Assembly (NCBI RefSeq): GCF_007680845.1
Contig: NZ_VEIY01000001.1
Location: 256,227-320,226, forward strand
Direction: 5' to 3'
Length of the DNA stretch: 64,000 nt
Origin: Curtobacterium pusillum
Lineage (GTDB): Bacteria > Actinomycetota > Actinomycetes > Actinomycetales > Microbacteriaceae
Both the position numbers and the translations under genes were made by a program. Of this stretch, positions 16,793 through 25,904 are shown one piece after another. The notes beneath the pieces are model-generated. The model was given only the letters and a program-made list of their open reading frames with translations. It searched no databases and was not told where the DNA came from. Position 1 is the first letter of the stretch, and each line of letters starts with the position of its first letter.

Positions 16793-17520
16793 GCGGTCGC
16801 CTCCGTGGGCAGGGTGGTGGTCTCGGACGGGAGGCGCGGGTCGTCTCCGTCGGTTCGGGCCACGTCCTCGGGGTCCTCGGTCTGGGTTCCGGGCGCCTCG
16901 TCGGTTCCGGGCGTCTCGATGGTGCCGAGCAGGGTCTCGACGGTCGCGGCTGCGGCCTTCGAGGTGACGAGCACGACGGTGGTGCCACGGCGGGCGACGT
17001 CGCGGACGACGGCGAACCAGTCCTCCACGGCGCCGCCGTGCCGCTCGGGCGAGGTGATCACGACACCGGTGACCCCGTCCCGCAGCAGCGCGAGCTCGAC
17101 GAGCAGCCGGACGCGCACGTCGGTCGGGACCCGCTGCACGTGCGTGTCGGCGTAGTGGGCGATCCCCAGCGAGTCGAGCACGGTGTCGACGTGCTCGCGG
17201 GAGGGTCGCTGTTCGGCGAACGCGAGCTCTTCGCGCACGATGCGCCGGACGGTCATGACCGGGAACGGCTCGGCGACGCCCGGGGTGTCGACGAGGGCGA
17301 ACGCCTTCCGGACGGCAGCGGCGTCGTCGTGCCCGTCGAGCAGGACCCGTCCGGTCTCGGGGCGCATCCGGCCGCCGGCGACGAGCGAGGCCAGCACGGG
17401 CGCCTGTTCCGTCTCGACGGCGACGACCCCGGGGCGGCCGGGTGCGGCGACGGCGGAGACGACGGGCAGCGGTGCGCCGGGTTCGTCGCCGATGCCGACG
17501 TGGTCGAGTTCGAGGGTCAT
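16789..17520 (-). CDS. Degenerate ABC-transporter ATPase-like protein
   Basis: 243 residues with the layout of an ABC nucleotide-binding domain but no intact catalytic motif. The typical second-strand text TGRVLLDGHDD and post-Q-loop MTVRRIVREELAFAEQ are present. Where Walker A should be there is VAVETEQAPVLASLVAG, the LSGGQ position reads VPTDVR, and Walker B reads GVVITSPERHGG. It is therefore likely a pseudo-ATPase partner of the YhgE protein. The ATG at 17520 overlaps the tetR stop (ATGA), with AAGGA upstream. The last 17 residues are encoded across a half copy of the GGAGGCGCGG repeat (16824-16839). Confidence 0.75.
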   Translation of the reverse strand: MTLELDHVGIGDEPGAPLPVVSAVAAPGRPGVVAVETEQAPVLASLVAGGRMRPETGRVLLDGHDDAAAVRKAFALVDTPGVAEPFPVMTVRRIVREELAFAEQRPSREHVDTVLDSLGIAHYADTHVQRVPTDVRVRLLVELALLRDGVTGVVITSPERHGGAVEDWFAVVRDVARRGTTVVLVTSKAAAATVETLLGTIETPGTDEAPGTQTEDPEDVARTDGDDPRLPSETTTLPTEATA

Positions 17521-18176
17521 GCTGCGTCCTTCGGGGAGGTCGTGCGCGGAGTCGGTGCGGCCGGTTCGGAGAGCAGCGCGGTGCGCCAGTCGATCCCCGT
17601 GATGCCGAGGGCGGAGAGGACGACCGTGCGGCGACCGTCCTCGTCGGAGGTGCCGGAGCGGGTGGCCTCGTCGAGCACGGCGATGCAGGCGTCCTCGACG
17701 AGCCGGCCGAGGGCGTCGGCCGAGACGTCGTCGCGCATGGTGCCGTCGGCGATCCCGAGGGCACACGCCTGACGGACCTGGGCGCGGACGGGGGCGAACT
17801 CGGTCGCGACGGACTCGATGAACGGGCTGCGCACGGCGACGGCCGCCATCGACCGGACGTGCGACACCTCGGACCAGAGCGCGACCGCGATGGCCGCGAT
17901 CCGCGAGGCCGGGGGGAGTTCGGCGAGGTCGGGGCTGGTCGGCATGGCCGCGGCGATGCGGGCGGCGCCGATCGTGACGACCTCACGCACGAGGTCGTCA
18001 CGCGAGGGGAAGTGTCCGTAGACCGCACGACGCGAGAGTCCGGCGGTCTGCGCGATGGTCTCGAGCGAGGCGTCCGGGTCCTGCTGCAGCGCGGTGCGGG
18101 CGGCGTCGAGCAGGGCTTCCCGGTTGAGTGCTGCGTCACGCCGTGGGGCGCGCGTCTGCTGGTCGGTGGTGGTCAC
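17517..18176 (-). CDS. TetR-family repressor of the YhgE operon
   Basis: 219 residues with an N-terminal HTH (ETIAQTAGLSRRAVYGHFPS) and a helical ligand domain. Start GTG 18176 is chosen because TAGGAT sits 7 bases upstream (18184-18189) and a 28-bp palindrome lies directly before it; upstream in-frame codons would run through both. Its stop overlaps the next start by ATGA, so tetR, the ATPase-like gene and yhgE form one autoregulated operon. The inducer is unknown. Confidence 0.87.
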   Translation of the reverse strand: MTTTDQQTRAPRRDAALNREALLDAARTALQQDPDASLETIAQTAGLSRRAVYGHFPSRDDLVREVVTIGAARIAAAMPTSPDLAELPPASRIAAIAVALWSEVSHVRSMAAVAVRSPFIESVATEFAPVRAQVRQACALGIADGTMRDDVSADALGRLVEDACIAVLDEATRSGTSDEDGRRTVVLSALGITGIDWRTALLSEPAAPTPRTTSPKDAA

Positions 18177-18189
18177 GCACGCCATCCTA

Positions 18190-18217
18190 ATAACGTGCAC
18201 ACGGGTGTGCAAGTTAT
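18190..18217. promoter_or_regulatory. TetR operator palindrome
   Basis: ATAAC-N-TGCACAC-GG-GTGTGCA-N-GTTAT, symmetric over 28 bp except the centre and one position per arm. It abuts the predicted -10 of the tetR operon, so the bound repressor would block RNA polymerase. It may also affect the divergent subtilase gene. Confidence 0.8.
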
Positions 18218-18336
18218 CAGACACGGGCCCCCGAACGAGGGCCAGTCCCCCAAAGAGCGGACTGTCCGACCTGAGAGGAACCGCATAACTTCACAGCAAT
18301 TCCTTGCGATACACGGACGAACCGGGAGTGCGCCCT

Positions 18337-21300
18337 TTGAACCGTGCAACACCGAACACCGACCCGAACCCGAATCCCCACCGCATCGCGCGCGTCCTGA
18401 CCGCCGGCATCGCCGCCGCGGCCCTGGCGTGCGGCGGTCTCGCAGTCGGAGGAGCGGCCTCGGCGGCGCCGTCCGGCCGGACCGCGGCCGACCTCAAGCT
18501 CTCGCAGCCGCTGCGGGACGCGAAGCCCTCGAAGACGATCGCCGCGTTCGTGCGGACGACCGGTCAGGGTGCGCTCGAGGTCGACGCCCAGGCGAAGGGC
18601 GGGGACCTCACGAAGTCGAAGACCCCGTCCTCGGCCGCGAAGCAGCGCGTCAAGGCGATCGGCTCCACCGTCGACGCCGTGCGTGCCGCCGTCAAGCAGT
18701 CGGATGCCGACGCGACCGAGCTCTACTCGACCGAGTACACCGTCCCGGGTGTCGCCGTCGTCGCCGACGTCGCGGCCCTCCGGAAGGTCGCCGCCCGCTC
18801 CGACGTCGAGAGCATCATCCCGCTCACGCCGAAGAAGGTCGTCGACCCCACTGTCAACGCCGACTCGAGCGCCGCACCGTCCGGTGTCGACCCGAGCCTC
18901 ACGAAGCCCGGTGCCGACGGCGTCACGCCGAAGAACGCGGCGAGCGACGTCTACACCCGCTCGCTCGACGCCTGGCAGCAGACCGGCCACACCGGCAAGG
19001 GCGTCAACGTCGCCGTGCTCGACACCGGCCTCGACTACACCCAGGCGGACTTCGGCGGCCCCGGCACCACCGCCGCCTACGACGCCGCGCTCGCGAGCAC
19101 CGCTGCTCCGGCGGCCGGCTCGTACGACCCGGACAAGTTCCTCGGCGGCTACGACTTCGCCGGTCCGACCTACAACGCGGACCCGTCCGACCCCGCCTAC
19201 GACCCGACCCCCGCGCCCGACGCGAACCCCATCGACGGCAAGGGCGGCGATCACGGCACGCACGTCTCCGGCACGATCGCCGGGTACGGCCTCGACGCCG
19301 ACAAGACCACGTTCGACGGCGACTACACGAAGCTGACCACCCAGCAGGTGCAGGACATGTGGATCGGGCCGGGCACCGCACCGGAAGCCGGTCTCTACGC
19401 CCTCAAGGTGTTCGGTGACGGCGGCGGCTCGACCGACCTCACCGGTGCCGCCCTCGACTGGGTCGGCCAGGCGCTGACCGAGGGCAAGGACATCAACGTC
19501 CTCAACCTCTCGCTCGGCTCCGACTACGGCGCACCGGACGACCCAGACAACGCCAAGATCGACGCGCTCACCGCCCGCGGTGTCCTGCCCGTGATCGCCT
19601 CGGGCAACGCCGACGACTTCACCGACATCGGCGGCTCGCCGGGGAACGCGGAGGGTGCCCTGACGGTCGCCGCGAGCGCCACCGGCCAGTCCCTGTACGA
19701 CGGTGTCGAGGCGACCGCCCCGGCTGACGTCGCCGCGACCTACCGCGCGCAGTACTCGCAGAACTTCACGGGCGAGCTCCCGGTCGAGGGTGACGTCGTC
19801 GTCCCGACCACGAACGTTGACGGGTGTGCCGCGTTCAGTGCCGACGAGGCCGCGAAGATCGCCGGCAAGGTCGTCTGGCTGAAGTGGACCGATGCCGCGC
19901 TCGAGTGTGGTTCCGGTGTGCGCTTCACCAACGTGGAGGCGGCCGGCGGCATCGGCGTCCTCCTCGCCGGGACGATCAACACGTTCGACTCGGGCATCGC
20001 GGGGAACGCGACCATCCCGGGGGCCGAGCTGACCCTGGACAGCGTGACGCGCCTCCAGGCCGCTGCCCAGGCCGGGACCCTGCACGTCAAGTTCGCCGAC
20101 GAGCTCCGCGGCTTCCAGCTCGCCACCGACCCCGAGGCCGTGAACACGCTCGCGTCGTTCACCAGCCGGGGCGTGCACGGGTCGTTCGACGACATCGTCA
20201 AGCCGGACATCGCCGGCCCCGGGGTCAACGTGATCTCCGCGGCCAACGGCACCGGTGACGGTCGCCTCTCGATGAGCGGCACCTCGATGGCGACGCCGGA
20301 CGTGGCGGGCATCGCCGCGCTGACGTTCCAGTCGCACCCGTCCTGGACGGCACCGCAGGTCAAGGCCGCGCTCATGAACACCGCGACGCACGACGTGCGT
20401 GACGGTGACCAGGACGCGACCCTGCTCCGCCAGGGCACCGGGCGCGTCGACGCGCTCCAGGCGGTCACCGCCGGCACCACGGTGCGCAGCGTCGAGAACG
20501 ACCAGCTCGTCACCGCCTCGTACGGTGTCGTCGAGGTCGCCGGCAAGACCAGCGAGCGTCGCACCCTGCAGATCGAGAACACCGACGGGCGTCCGCACAC
20601 CTACGACGTGGCCTACCAGCCGCAGGTGGCGCAGCCGGGCGTCGCGTTCTCGCTGAGCACGAAGCGCGTCACGGTCCGTCCGCACAGCACCGCGAAGGTC
20701 ACGCTGACCTTCTCGATCGCCGACCCGACGAAGCTCCGCCGCGTCATCGACCCCACCCAGGAGTCGGTGCAGCAGGGCTACCAGCGGGAGTTCGTCGCGG
20801 CGGCCTCCGGGCTCGTGACGTTCACGCCGACCGACAAGTCGCTCAACCCGCTCCGGCTCGCCGCCTACGTCGCCCCGAAGCCCGTCAGCGCGGTCCGCGG
20901 CACGAACGTGACCTTCACGGGGTCGCAGCGCACCGCGAACCTCGCGCTGCGGGGCCGCACGGTCGACCAGGGTGACGCGACCACCGGGTACCACGCGGCC
21001 GTCGCGCCGTTCGTGCTCGGCGGGACGGACGGCAAGGAGTCGTTCCCGGACGGTTCGGCGAAGCAGTCGCTCCAGGCCGCGGACATCCGGGCGTACGGCG
21101 CGAACTACGACAAGGCGTCCGGCACCCTCGCGTTCGGTGTGCAGACCGCCGGTCCCGACGCCAACCCCGGCGCCGTGACCAACGTCGAGGTGCTCATCGA
21201 CTCCGACAGCGACGGCACGCCGGACTACCTGGTGTACGACGCGAAGTCGGCAGCGGTCGACGCGACGTTCGCCACGACGGTGGACCTCGCGACCGGCGAG

Positions 21301-21975
21301 ACCGTGGACACGCAGCCCCTCAACGGCGGTGCCCCCGGTCAGGACGTGAACACGTTCGACAGCACGGTCAAGGTGCTCACGGTCGACGCGGCCACGATCA
21401 ACGCGGCAGCGCACCCGATCACCTACTCGGTGCTCACGGAGTCGGCGTACGCACCGGCCCTCGCCACCAGCGGCTCCTACGTCGTCGACGAGACGGCGGA
21501 AGCGACGTACGACCCGTCGGCGCCGGCGCTCACGTTCGCACAGGGGAAGTCGACCGGCGTCCTCTTCGCGGACGAGGGGTCGCTCCAGGTGACCCGCGGC
21601 ACCGGTGTCGCGAGTGCTCGGGTCCTGCTGCTGCACCTCGGCAACGCCGTGGGGGAGCAGGCGCAGAGCGTCTCAGCGAAGTGGGTCGAGCCGACGCTGT
21701 CGCTCGTCAAGGGCAGCTCGGTGAGCATCACCGGGACCACCAAGGTGGGCAAGCGCCTCACCGCGCACCACGGCACGTGGAACGCGAACGGTGTGACGTA
21801 CTCGTACCAGTGGTACCGCGACGGCTCGGCCGTGAAGCGGGCCACCGGGGCGACGTACACGCTCGGTTCGTCCGACGCGGGGCACCGGTTCCGGGTCGAG
21901 GTCACCGCCAAGGCCAAGGGGTACCAGGACGGCTCGGCGATCTCGAAGTCGACCGCCAAGGTGTCGCGCCGCTAG
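18337..21975 (+). CDS. Secreted subtilisin-like (S8) serine protease
   Basis: About 1,212 residues. The signal peptide contains RIARVLTAGIAAAALACGGL and ends near ASAAPSG. The catalytic triad is visible as VAVLDTGLDYTQADF (Asp), GGDHGTHVSGTIAG (His) and SGTSMATPDVAGIAAL (Ser), with the oxyanion Asn near VIASGNADD. An I9-like propeptide and a PA insert lie before and between the blocks, and the C-terminus has a Fn3-like region plus an Ig-like domain (YSYQWYRDGSAVKRATGATY). The TTG at 18337 is preferred because GGGAG lies 8 bases upstream; GTG 18328 and TTG 18304 are alternatives. Likely an extracellular protein-degrading enzyme. Confidence 0.88.
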   Translation: MNRATPNTDPNPNPHRIARVLTAGIAAAALACGGLAVGGAASAAPSGRTAADLKLSQPLRDAKPSKTIAAFVRTTGQGALEVDAQAKGGDLTKSKTPSSAAKQRVKAIGSTVDAVRAAVKQSDADATELYSTEYTVPGVAVVADVAALRKVAARSDVESIIPLTPKKVVDPTVNADSSAAPSGVDPSLTKPGADGVTPKNAASDVYTRSLDAWQQTGHTGKGVNVAVLDTGLDYTQADFGGPGTTAAYDAALASTAAPAAGSYDPDKFLGGYDFAGPTYNADPSDPAYDPTPAPDANPIDGKGGDHGTHVSGTIAGYGLDADKTTFDGDYTKLTTQQVQDMWIGPGTAPEAGLYALKVFGDGGGSTDLTGAALDWVGQALTEGKDINVLNLSLGSDYGAPDDPDNAKIDALTARGVLPVIASGNADDFTDIGGSPGNAEGALTVAASATGQSLYDGVEATAPADVAATYRAQYSQNFTGELPVEGDVVVPTTNVDGCAAFSADEAAKIAGKVVWLKWTDAALECGSGVRFTNVEAAGGIGVLLAGTINTFDSGIAGNATIPGAELTLDSVTRLQAAAQAGTLHVKFADELRGFQLATDPEAVNTLASFTSRGVHGSFDDIVKPDIAGPGVNVISAANGTGDGRLSMSGTSMATPDVAGIAALTFQSHPSWTAPQVKAALMNTATHDVRDGDQDATLLRQGTGRVDALQAVTAGTTVRSVENDQLVTASYGVVEVAGKTSERRTLQIENTDGRPHTYDVAYQPQVAQPGVAFSLSTKRVTVRPHSTAKVTLTFSIADPTKLRRVIDPTQESVQQGYQREFVAAASGLVTFTPTDKSLNPLRLAAYVAPKPVSAVRGTNVTFTGSQRTANLALRGRTVDQGDATTGYHAAVAPFVLGGTDGKESFPDGSAKQSLQAADIRAYGANYDKASGTLAFGVQTAGPDANPGAVTNVEVLIDSDSDGTPDYLVYDAKSAAVDATFATTVDLATGETVDTQPLNGGAPGQDVNTFDSTVKVLTVDAATINAAAHPITYSVLTESAYAPALATSGSYVVDETAEATYDPSAPALTFAQGKSTGVLFADEGSLQVTRGTGVASARVLLLHLGNAVGEQAQSVSAKWVEPTLSLVKGSSVSITGTTKVGKRLTAHHGTWNANGVTYSYQWYRDGSAVKRATGATYTLGSSDAGHRFRVEVTAKAKGYQDGSAISKSTAKVSRR

Positions 21976-21989
21976 CACGGACAGTCCCT

Positions 21990-22026
21990 CTGCTGGCCCC
22001 GTCGTCCCGCACGACGGGGCCAGCAG
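21990..22026 (+). terminator. Terminator after the subtilase gene
   Basis: A perfect 16-bp stem (21990-22005 with 22011-22026), CTGCTGGCCCCGTCGT and its complement, loop CCCGC, 14 bases after the stop codon. No T-run follows, as is common in high-GC actinobacteria. Confidence 0.8.
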
Positions 22027-22043
22027 TGCGTCTCGGGGACATG

Positions 22044-22058
22044 TAGTTAGACAAACTA
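22044..22058. promoter_or_regulatory. Short inverted repeat upstream of a 56-residue ORF
   Basis: TAGTT-AGACA-AACTA in an unusually A/T-rich patch (22041-22065) of this G/C-rich window. It is a plausible promoter/operator for the small gene starting at 22083. The arms are only 5 bp, so this is tentative. Confidence 0.4.
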
Positions 22059-22082
22059 GTAAAACGGTGCCAGGGTTGCAGC

Positions 22083-22253
22083 ATGCAGACGCAGAGCACC
22101 CTCAAGCAGCTCCGGGCCAACCCGATGGAGTGGCGTCGACGTGGTCTCACCCCGCCGGACGTCATCCAGTCGATGATCGAGCAGCGTCTCGCCGAGCCGG
22201 GTCACTCGCAGCCCGTCGGCGACCCGTCGTACCAGGACTTCTTCCGCAGCTGA
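22083..22253 (+). CDS. Small hypothetical protein, 56 residues
   Basis: Encodes MQTQSTLKQLRANPMEWRRR followed by GLTPPDVIQSMIEQRLAEPG and a C-terminus YQDFFRS. It is soluble and charged, with no recognised family. Support comes from an A/T-rich promoter-like patch just upstream and protein-like composition between two hairpins. There is no clear Shine-Dalgarno sequence. Conserved short ORFs like this exist in Microbacteriaceae, but I cannot assign a role. Confidence 0.6.
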   Translation: MQTQSTLKQLRANPMEWRRRGLTPPDVIQSMIEQRLAEPGHSQPVGDPSYQDFFRS

Positions 22254-22290
22254 CGGTCGCGGCCGCAGCCGCGGCTGTGGTGGCGACTGC

Positions 22291-22340
22291 AGACGGACGG
22301 GAGGCGCGGTGCCAGCTGGCACCGCGCCTCCCGTCTGTCT
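22291..22340. repeat. Palindromic intergenic repeat, GGAGGCGCGG family, copy 3
   Basis: A 23-bp stem (22291-22313 with 22318-22340) with one G-T pair and loop AGCT. The inner GGCGCGGTGCCAGCTGGCAC block is identical to the copy at 54583-54630. It lies between the convergent 56-residue ORF and the antitoxin-like gene, 10 bases from the latter's stop. Confidence 0.9.
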
Positions 22341-22350
22341 CCTGGTCCGG

Positions 22351-22524
22351 TCAGTTCCCGATCTTGTCGTCGGCCGCGTGCTCGGCCTTGTCGATCTGGT
22401 CACCGTGACCGCCGCCGGTCGCCTTGTCGGCCGCGTCGCCGGCCTTGCTGAGCCCGGCGTCCGTCGCCTTCTCGCCCTTGTCGCTGTCCGCGAAGTCCTT
22501 CGCCTTGTCGCCGAGGTCGCTCAT
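22351..22524 (-). CDS. Rv0909/MT0933-family antitoxin-like protein
   Basis: A 57-residue, highly charged protein: MSDLGDKAKDFADSDKGEKA, then LSKAGDAADKATGGGHGDQI and a tail DKAEHAADDKIGN. The KAGD-DKATGG-GDQIDKAE pattern matches the MT0933-like antitoxin family (Rv0909 type). AGGAG lies 7 bases before the ATG. No toxin gene neighbours it, so it is either an orphan or a general stress protein; CsbD-like small proteins have a similar composition. Confidence 0.7.
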   Translation of the reverse strand: MSDLGDKAKDFADSDKGEKATDAGLSKAGDAADKATGGGHGDQIDKAEHAADDKIGN

Positions 22525-22638
22525 GAACGTGCTCCTTCTCTTCGATCCGACTGTCTGACGCCGCCGACGTTGCCCCGCAGTCCGTGGACGGGCTCCCAGG
22601 TGGACGTCGCAGGTAGCGGGGAGGTGGCCGTCCGATAG

Positions 22639-23991
<1,353 letters not shown>

Positions 23992-23996
23992 CGACC

Positions 23997-24554
23997 GTGC
24001 GGATCCTGTTCGTCTGCAGCGGCAACATCTGCCGCTCGCCGCTCGGGGCGCAGGTCCTGGAGGCGCGGCTCGGCTCCGCAGCGTCGGCCCACGTCGTCGA
24101 GTCGGCCGGCACCATCGCCGACGACGGGGCTGCCATGGACGCTGCGGCTGCTCGACAGTCCGCACGCCTCGGCGGCGAGCCGTCGGCGCACCGGTCGCGG
24201 TACCTGACCGACTCCATCGCGGCATCGGCGGACCTCGTGCTCACGGCGGAACGGTCGCACCGTGCGGCCGTGGTGTCGCTCGCGCCCCGTGCGGCGAAGC
24301 GGGCGTTCACGATCAAGCAGTTCGCGCGGGTGCTCGGCGGCCTGGAGCCGGGGGACCTCGACGGGGTCACCACTGGCCCGGAGCTCGTCGAGCGGGTCGC
24401 GCGGTTGCGGGGGACCGTCCCGCCGCCCGCCGACCCGGCCGACGACGACGTGGACGACCCGTACCGGCGGTCCGAGGCGACGCACGAGCGGGTCGCGGAC
24501 GAGATCGACGCCGCGGTCGCGGTGATCGCGGAGGCGTTGCGCCGGGTGAGCTGA
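23997..24554 (+). CDS. Low-molecular-weight protein-tyrosine phosphatase
   Basis: 185 residues. The active-site loop is RILFVCSGNICRSPLGA (CX5R with Cys near residue 8), and the catalytic acid is in the C-terminal DDPYRRS. Such enzymes in actinobacteria dephosphorylate tyrosine-phosphorylated proteins, including BY-kinases; a BY-kinase is encoded 4 kb downstream, but no direct link is shown. Its GTG start lies 5 bases after the purA stop, so the two are probably cotranscribed. Confidence 0.87.
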   Translation: MRILFVCSGNICRSPLGAQVLEARLGSAASAHVVESAGTIADDGAAMDAAAARQSARLGGEPSAHRSRYLTDSIAASADLVLTAERSHRAAVVSLAPRAAKRAFTIKQFARVLGGLEPGDLDGVTTGPELVERVARLRGTVPPPADPADDDVDDPYRRSEATHERVADEIDAAVAVIAEALRRVS

Positions 24555-24580
24555 GGTGGTGGCGGGCTGCCGGCGCCGCG

Positions 24581-24660
24581 CCGAGTCTCGGGCTGAGCGA
24601 CAGTTCTCGCGGCCCGGAGCCCGAGGAGCGTCGCCCAGGCCGAGTCTCGGGGCGCCCGTC
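24581..24660. repeat. CCGAGTCTCGGG direct/inverted repeat
   Basis: CCGAGTCTCGGG occurs at 24581 and again at 24640, and CTCGGGCT (24587-24594) can pair with AGCCCGAG (24618-24625). It lies between the convergent phosphatase and MFS genes. It may act as a terminator; no coding signal is seen in 24555-24668. Confidence 0.55.
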
Positions 24661-24668
24661 CGCGCTGG

Positions 24669-25904
24669 CTAGGGGCGCGGCGCGAGCACGTGCCGGTCGC
24701 GGCTCGCGATCACCCCGGCCACGAGCTCCACCACCAGGAGCGCCAGCAGCACCACGATCGGCACCGTCCAACCCCCGGTCGCCGCGTGCAGCAGCCCGAG
24801 GCCGAGCGGGCCCAGCCCCGCGAGCAGGTAGCCCGTCCCCTGCGCCATCGTCGACACGTGGGCCGTGTGCCGGGCATCAGGGGAGCGCCACACGATGTAG
24901 CTCAGCGACAGGCTGATCGCCCCGCCCTGTCCGAGCCCCAGCAGCGTCATCCACACCCAAGCGCCCGCGGCCGGTGCGACGAGCAGGCCGCCGAACCCGA
25001 CGGCGCAGAGCACCACCACGACGACCACGGGCAGCCACATCGGCCGCAGGCGACGGGCGATCGCCGGACCGGTGACGCCCGTGAGGATCCCGGGCAGGCT
25101 CGAGTACGCGAGCATGAGGCCGGCTTCGTGCGCCGAGACTCCGGCGTCCTGCACCACGGTCGGCACCCAGGTGAGGAACGCGTAGTACGACAGGCTCTGC
25201 AGCCCCATGAACCCCGTCACGGCGATCGCCACCGGGTCGCGGAAGAGTCGGGCGAAGGTCGGTTCGTCGCGGGGCACGACGGGTACGACGACACCGGCCG
25301 GGCTGTCGACGCTTTGGCTCCGGTTCCGGATCGCCTGCGGCAGCCACACCACGAACGCGAGGACTGCGGGCACCGCCCAGAACGCCAACGCCGGCCGCCA
25401 CGACCCGAACGCCGCCATGAGCGGGACGACCGCGGCCGACGCGATCGCCGCACTGAGGAACAGCGCCGTGGAGTACAGCCCCATCACCAGGCCGACCCGA
25501 TGCGCGAAGTCGGTCTTGATCGCCGCAGGCATGAGCACGTTCGCGACCGCGATCGCCGCGCCCGCGAGCACCGTCCCGCCGTACAGGGCCCACCCGTGCG
25601 GCTCGAGCCGGAGCGCGATCCCGAGGGCGAGCGCCGCCATCGTCAGGCCGAGCAGCCGGTGGAGCCCCACCCGCCGGGTGAGCACCGGCGTGAGGAACGC
25701 GAACGCCCCGAACGCGAACACCGGGATCGTGGTGAGCAGGCTCGCCGCCGACGGGGAGAGGTGCAGCGACCGCTCGATCGCGCCGAGCACCGGCCCGACG
25801 GACGCGACGCCCATCCGGAGGTTGAGTGCGATGAGCAGGAGCCCCGCCCCGACGTACCACGCAGCGAGGATGCCCCGGCGAGCAGGGGCGGTGGTCGAGG
25901 TCAC
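24669..25904 (-). CDS. MFS transporter, CynX/NimT type
   Basis: 411 residues with 12 predicted membrane segments. The N-terminus GLLLIALNLRMGVASVGPVL and the loop motif FLTPVLTRRVG are typical of the cyanate/nitroimidazole (CynX/NimT) branch; GLGQGGAISLSLSYIVWRS is found in the second half. Substrate is unknown; annotation as cyanate transport would be over-specific since no cynS is nearby. The GTG start at 25904 overlaps the stop of the upstream PP2C gene (GTGA), indicating coupling. Confidence 0.85.
   Translation of the reverse strand: MTSTTAPARRGILAAWYVGAGLLLIALNLRMGVASVGPVLGAIERSLHLSPSAASLLTTIPVFAFGAFAFLTPVLTRRVGLHRLLGLTMAALALGIALRLEPHGWALYGGTVLAGAAIAVANVLMPAAIKTDFAHRVGLVMGLYSTALFLSAAIASAAVVPLMAAFGSWRPALAFWAVPAVLAFVVWLPQAIRNRSQSVDSPAGVVVPVVPRDEPTFARLFRDPVAIAVTGFMGLQSLSYYAFLTWVPTVVQDAGVSAHEAGLMLAYSSLPGILTGVTGPAIARRLRPMWLPVVVVVVLCAVGFGGLLVAPAAGAWVWMTLLGLGQGGAISLSLSYIVWRSPDARHTAHVSTMAQGTGYLLAGLGPLGLGLLHAATGGWTVPIVVLLALLVVELVAGVIASRDRHVLAPRP

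Noticed and set aside
18217..21636. 1,139-residue minus-strand frame opposite the subtilase
   Set aside because: Shadow frame with low-complexity Arg/Val/Gly composition; the plus strand carries the catalytic triad.
24059..24070. GGAGGCGCGG inside the phosphatase gene as another repeat copy
   Set aside because: It lies in a conserved coding block (LEARLGS) and has no inverted partner, so it is likely chance.
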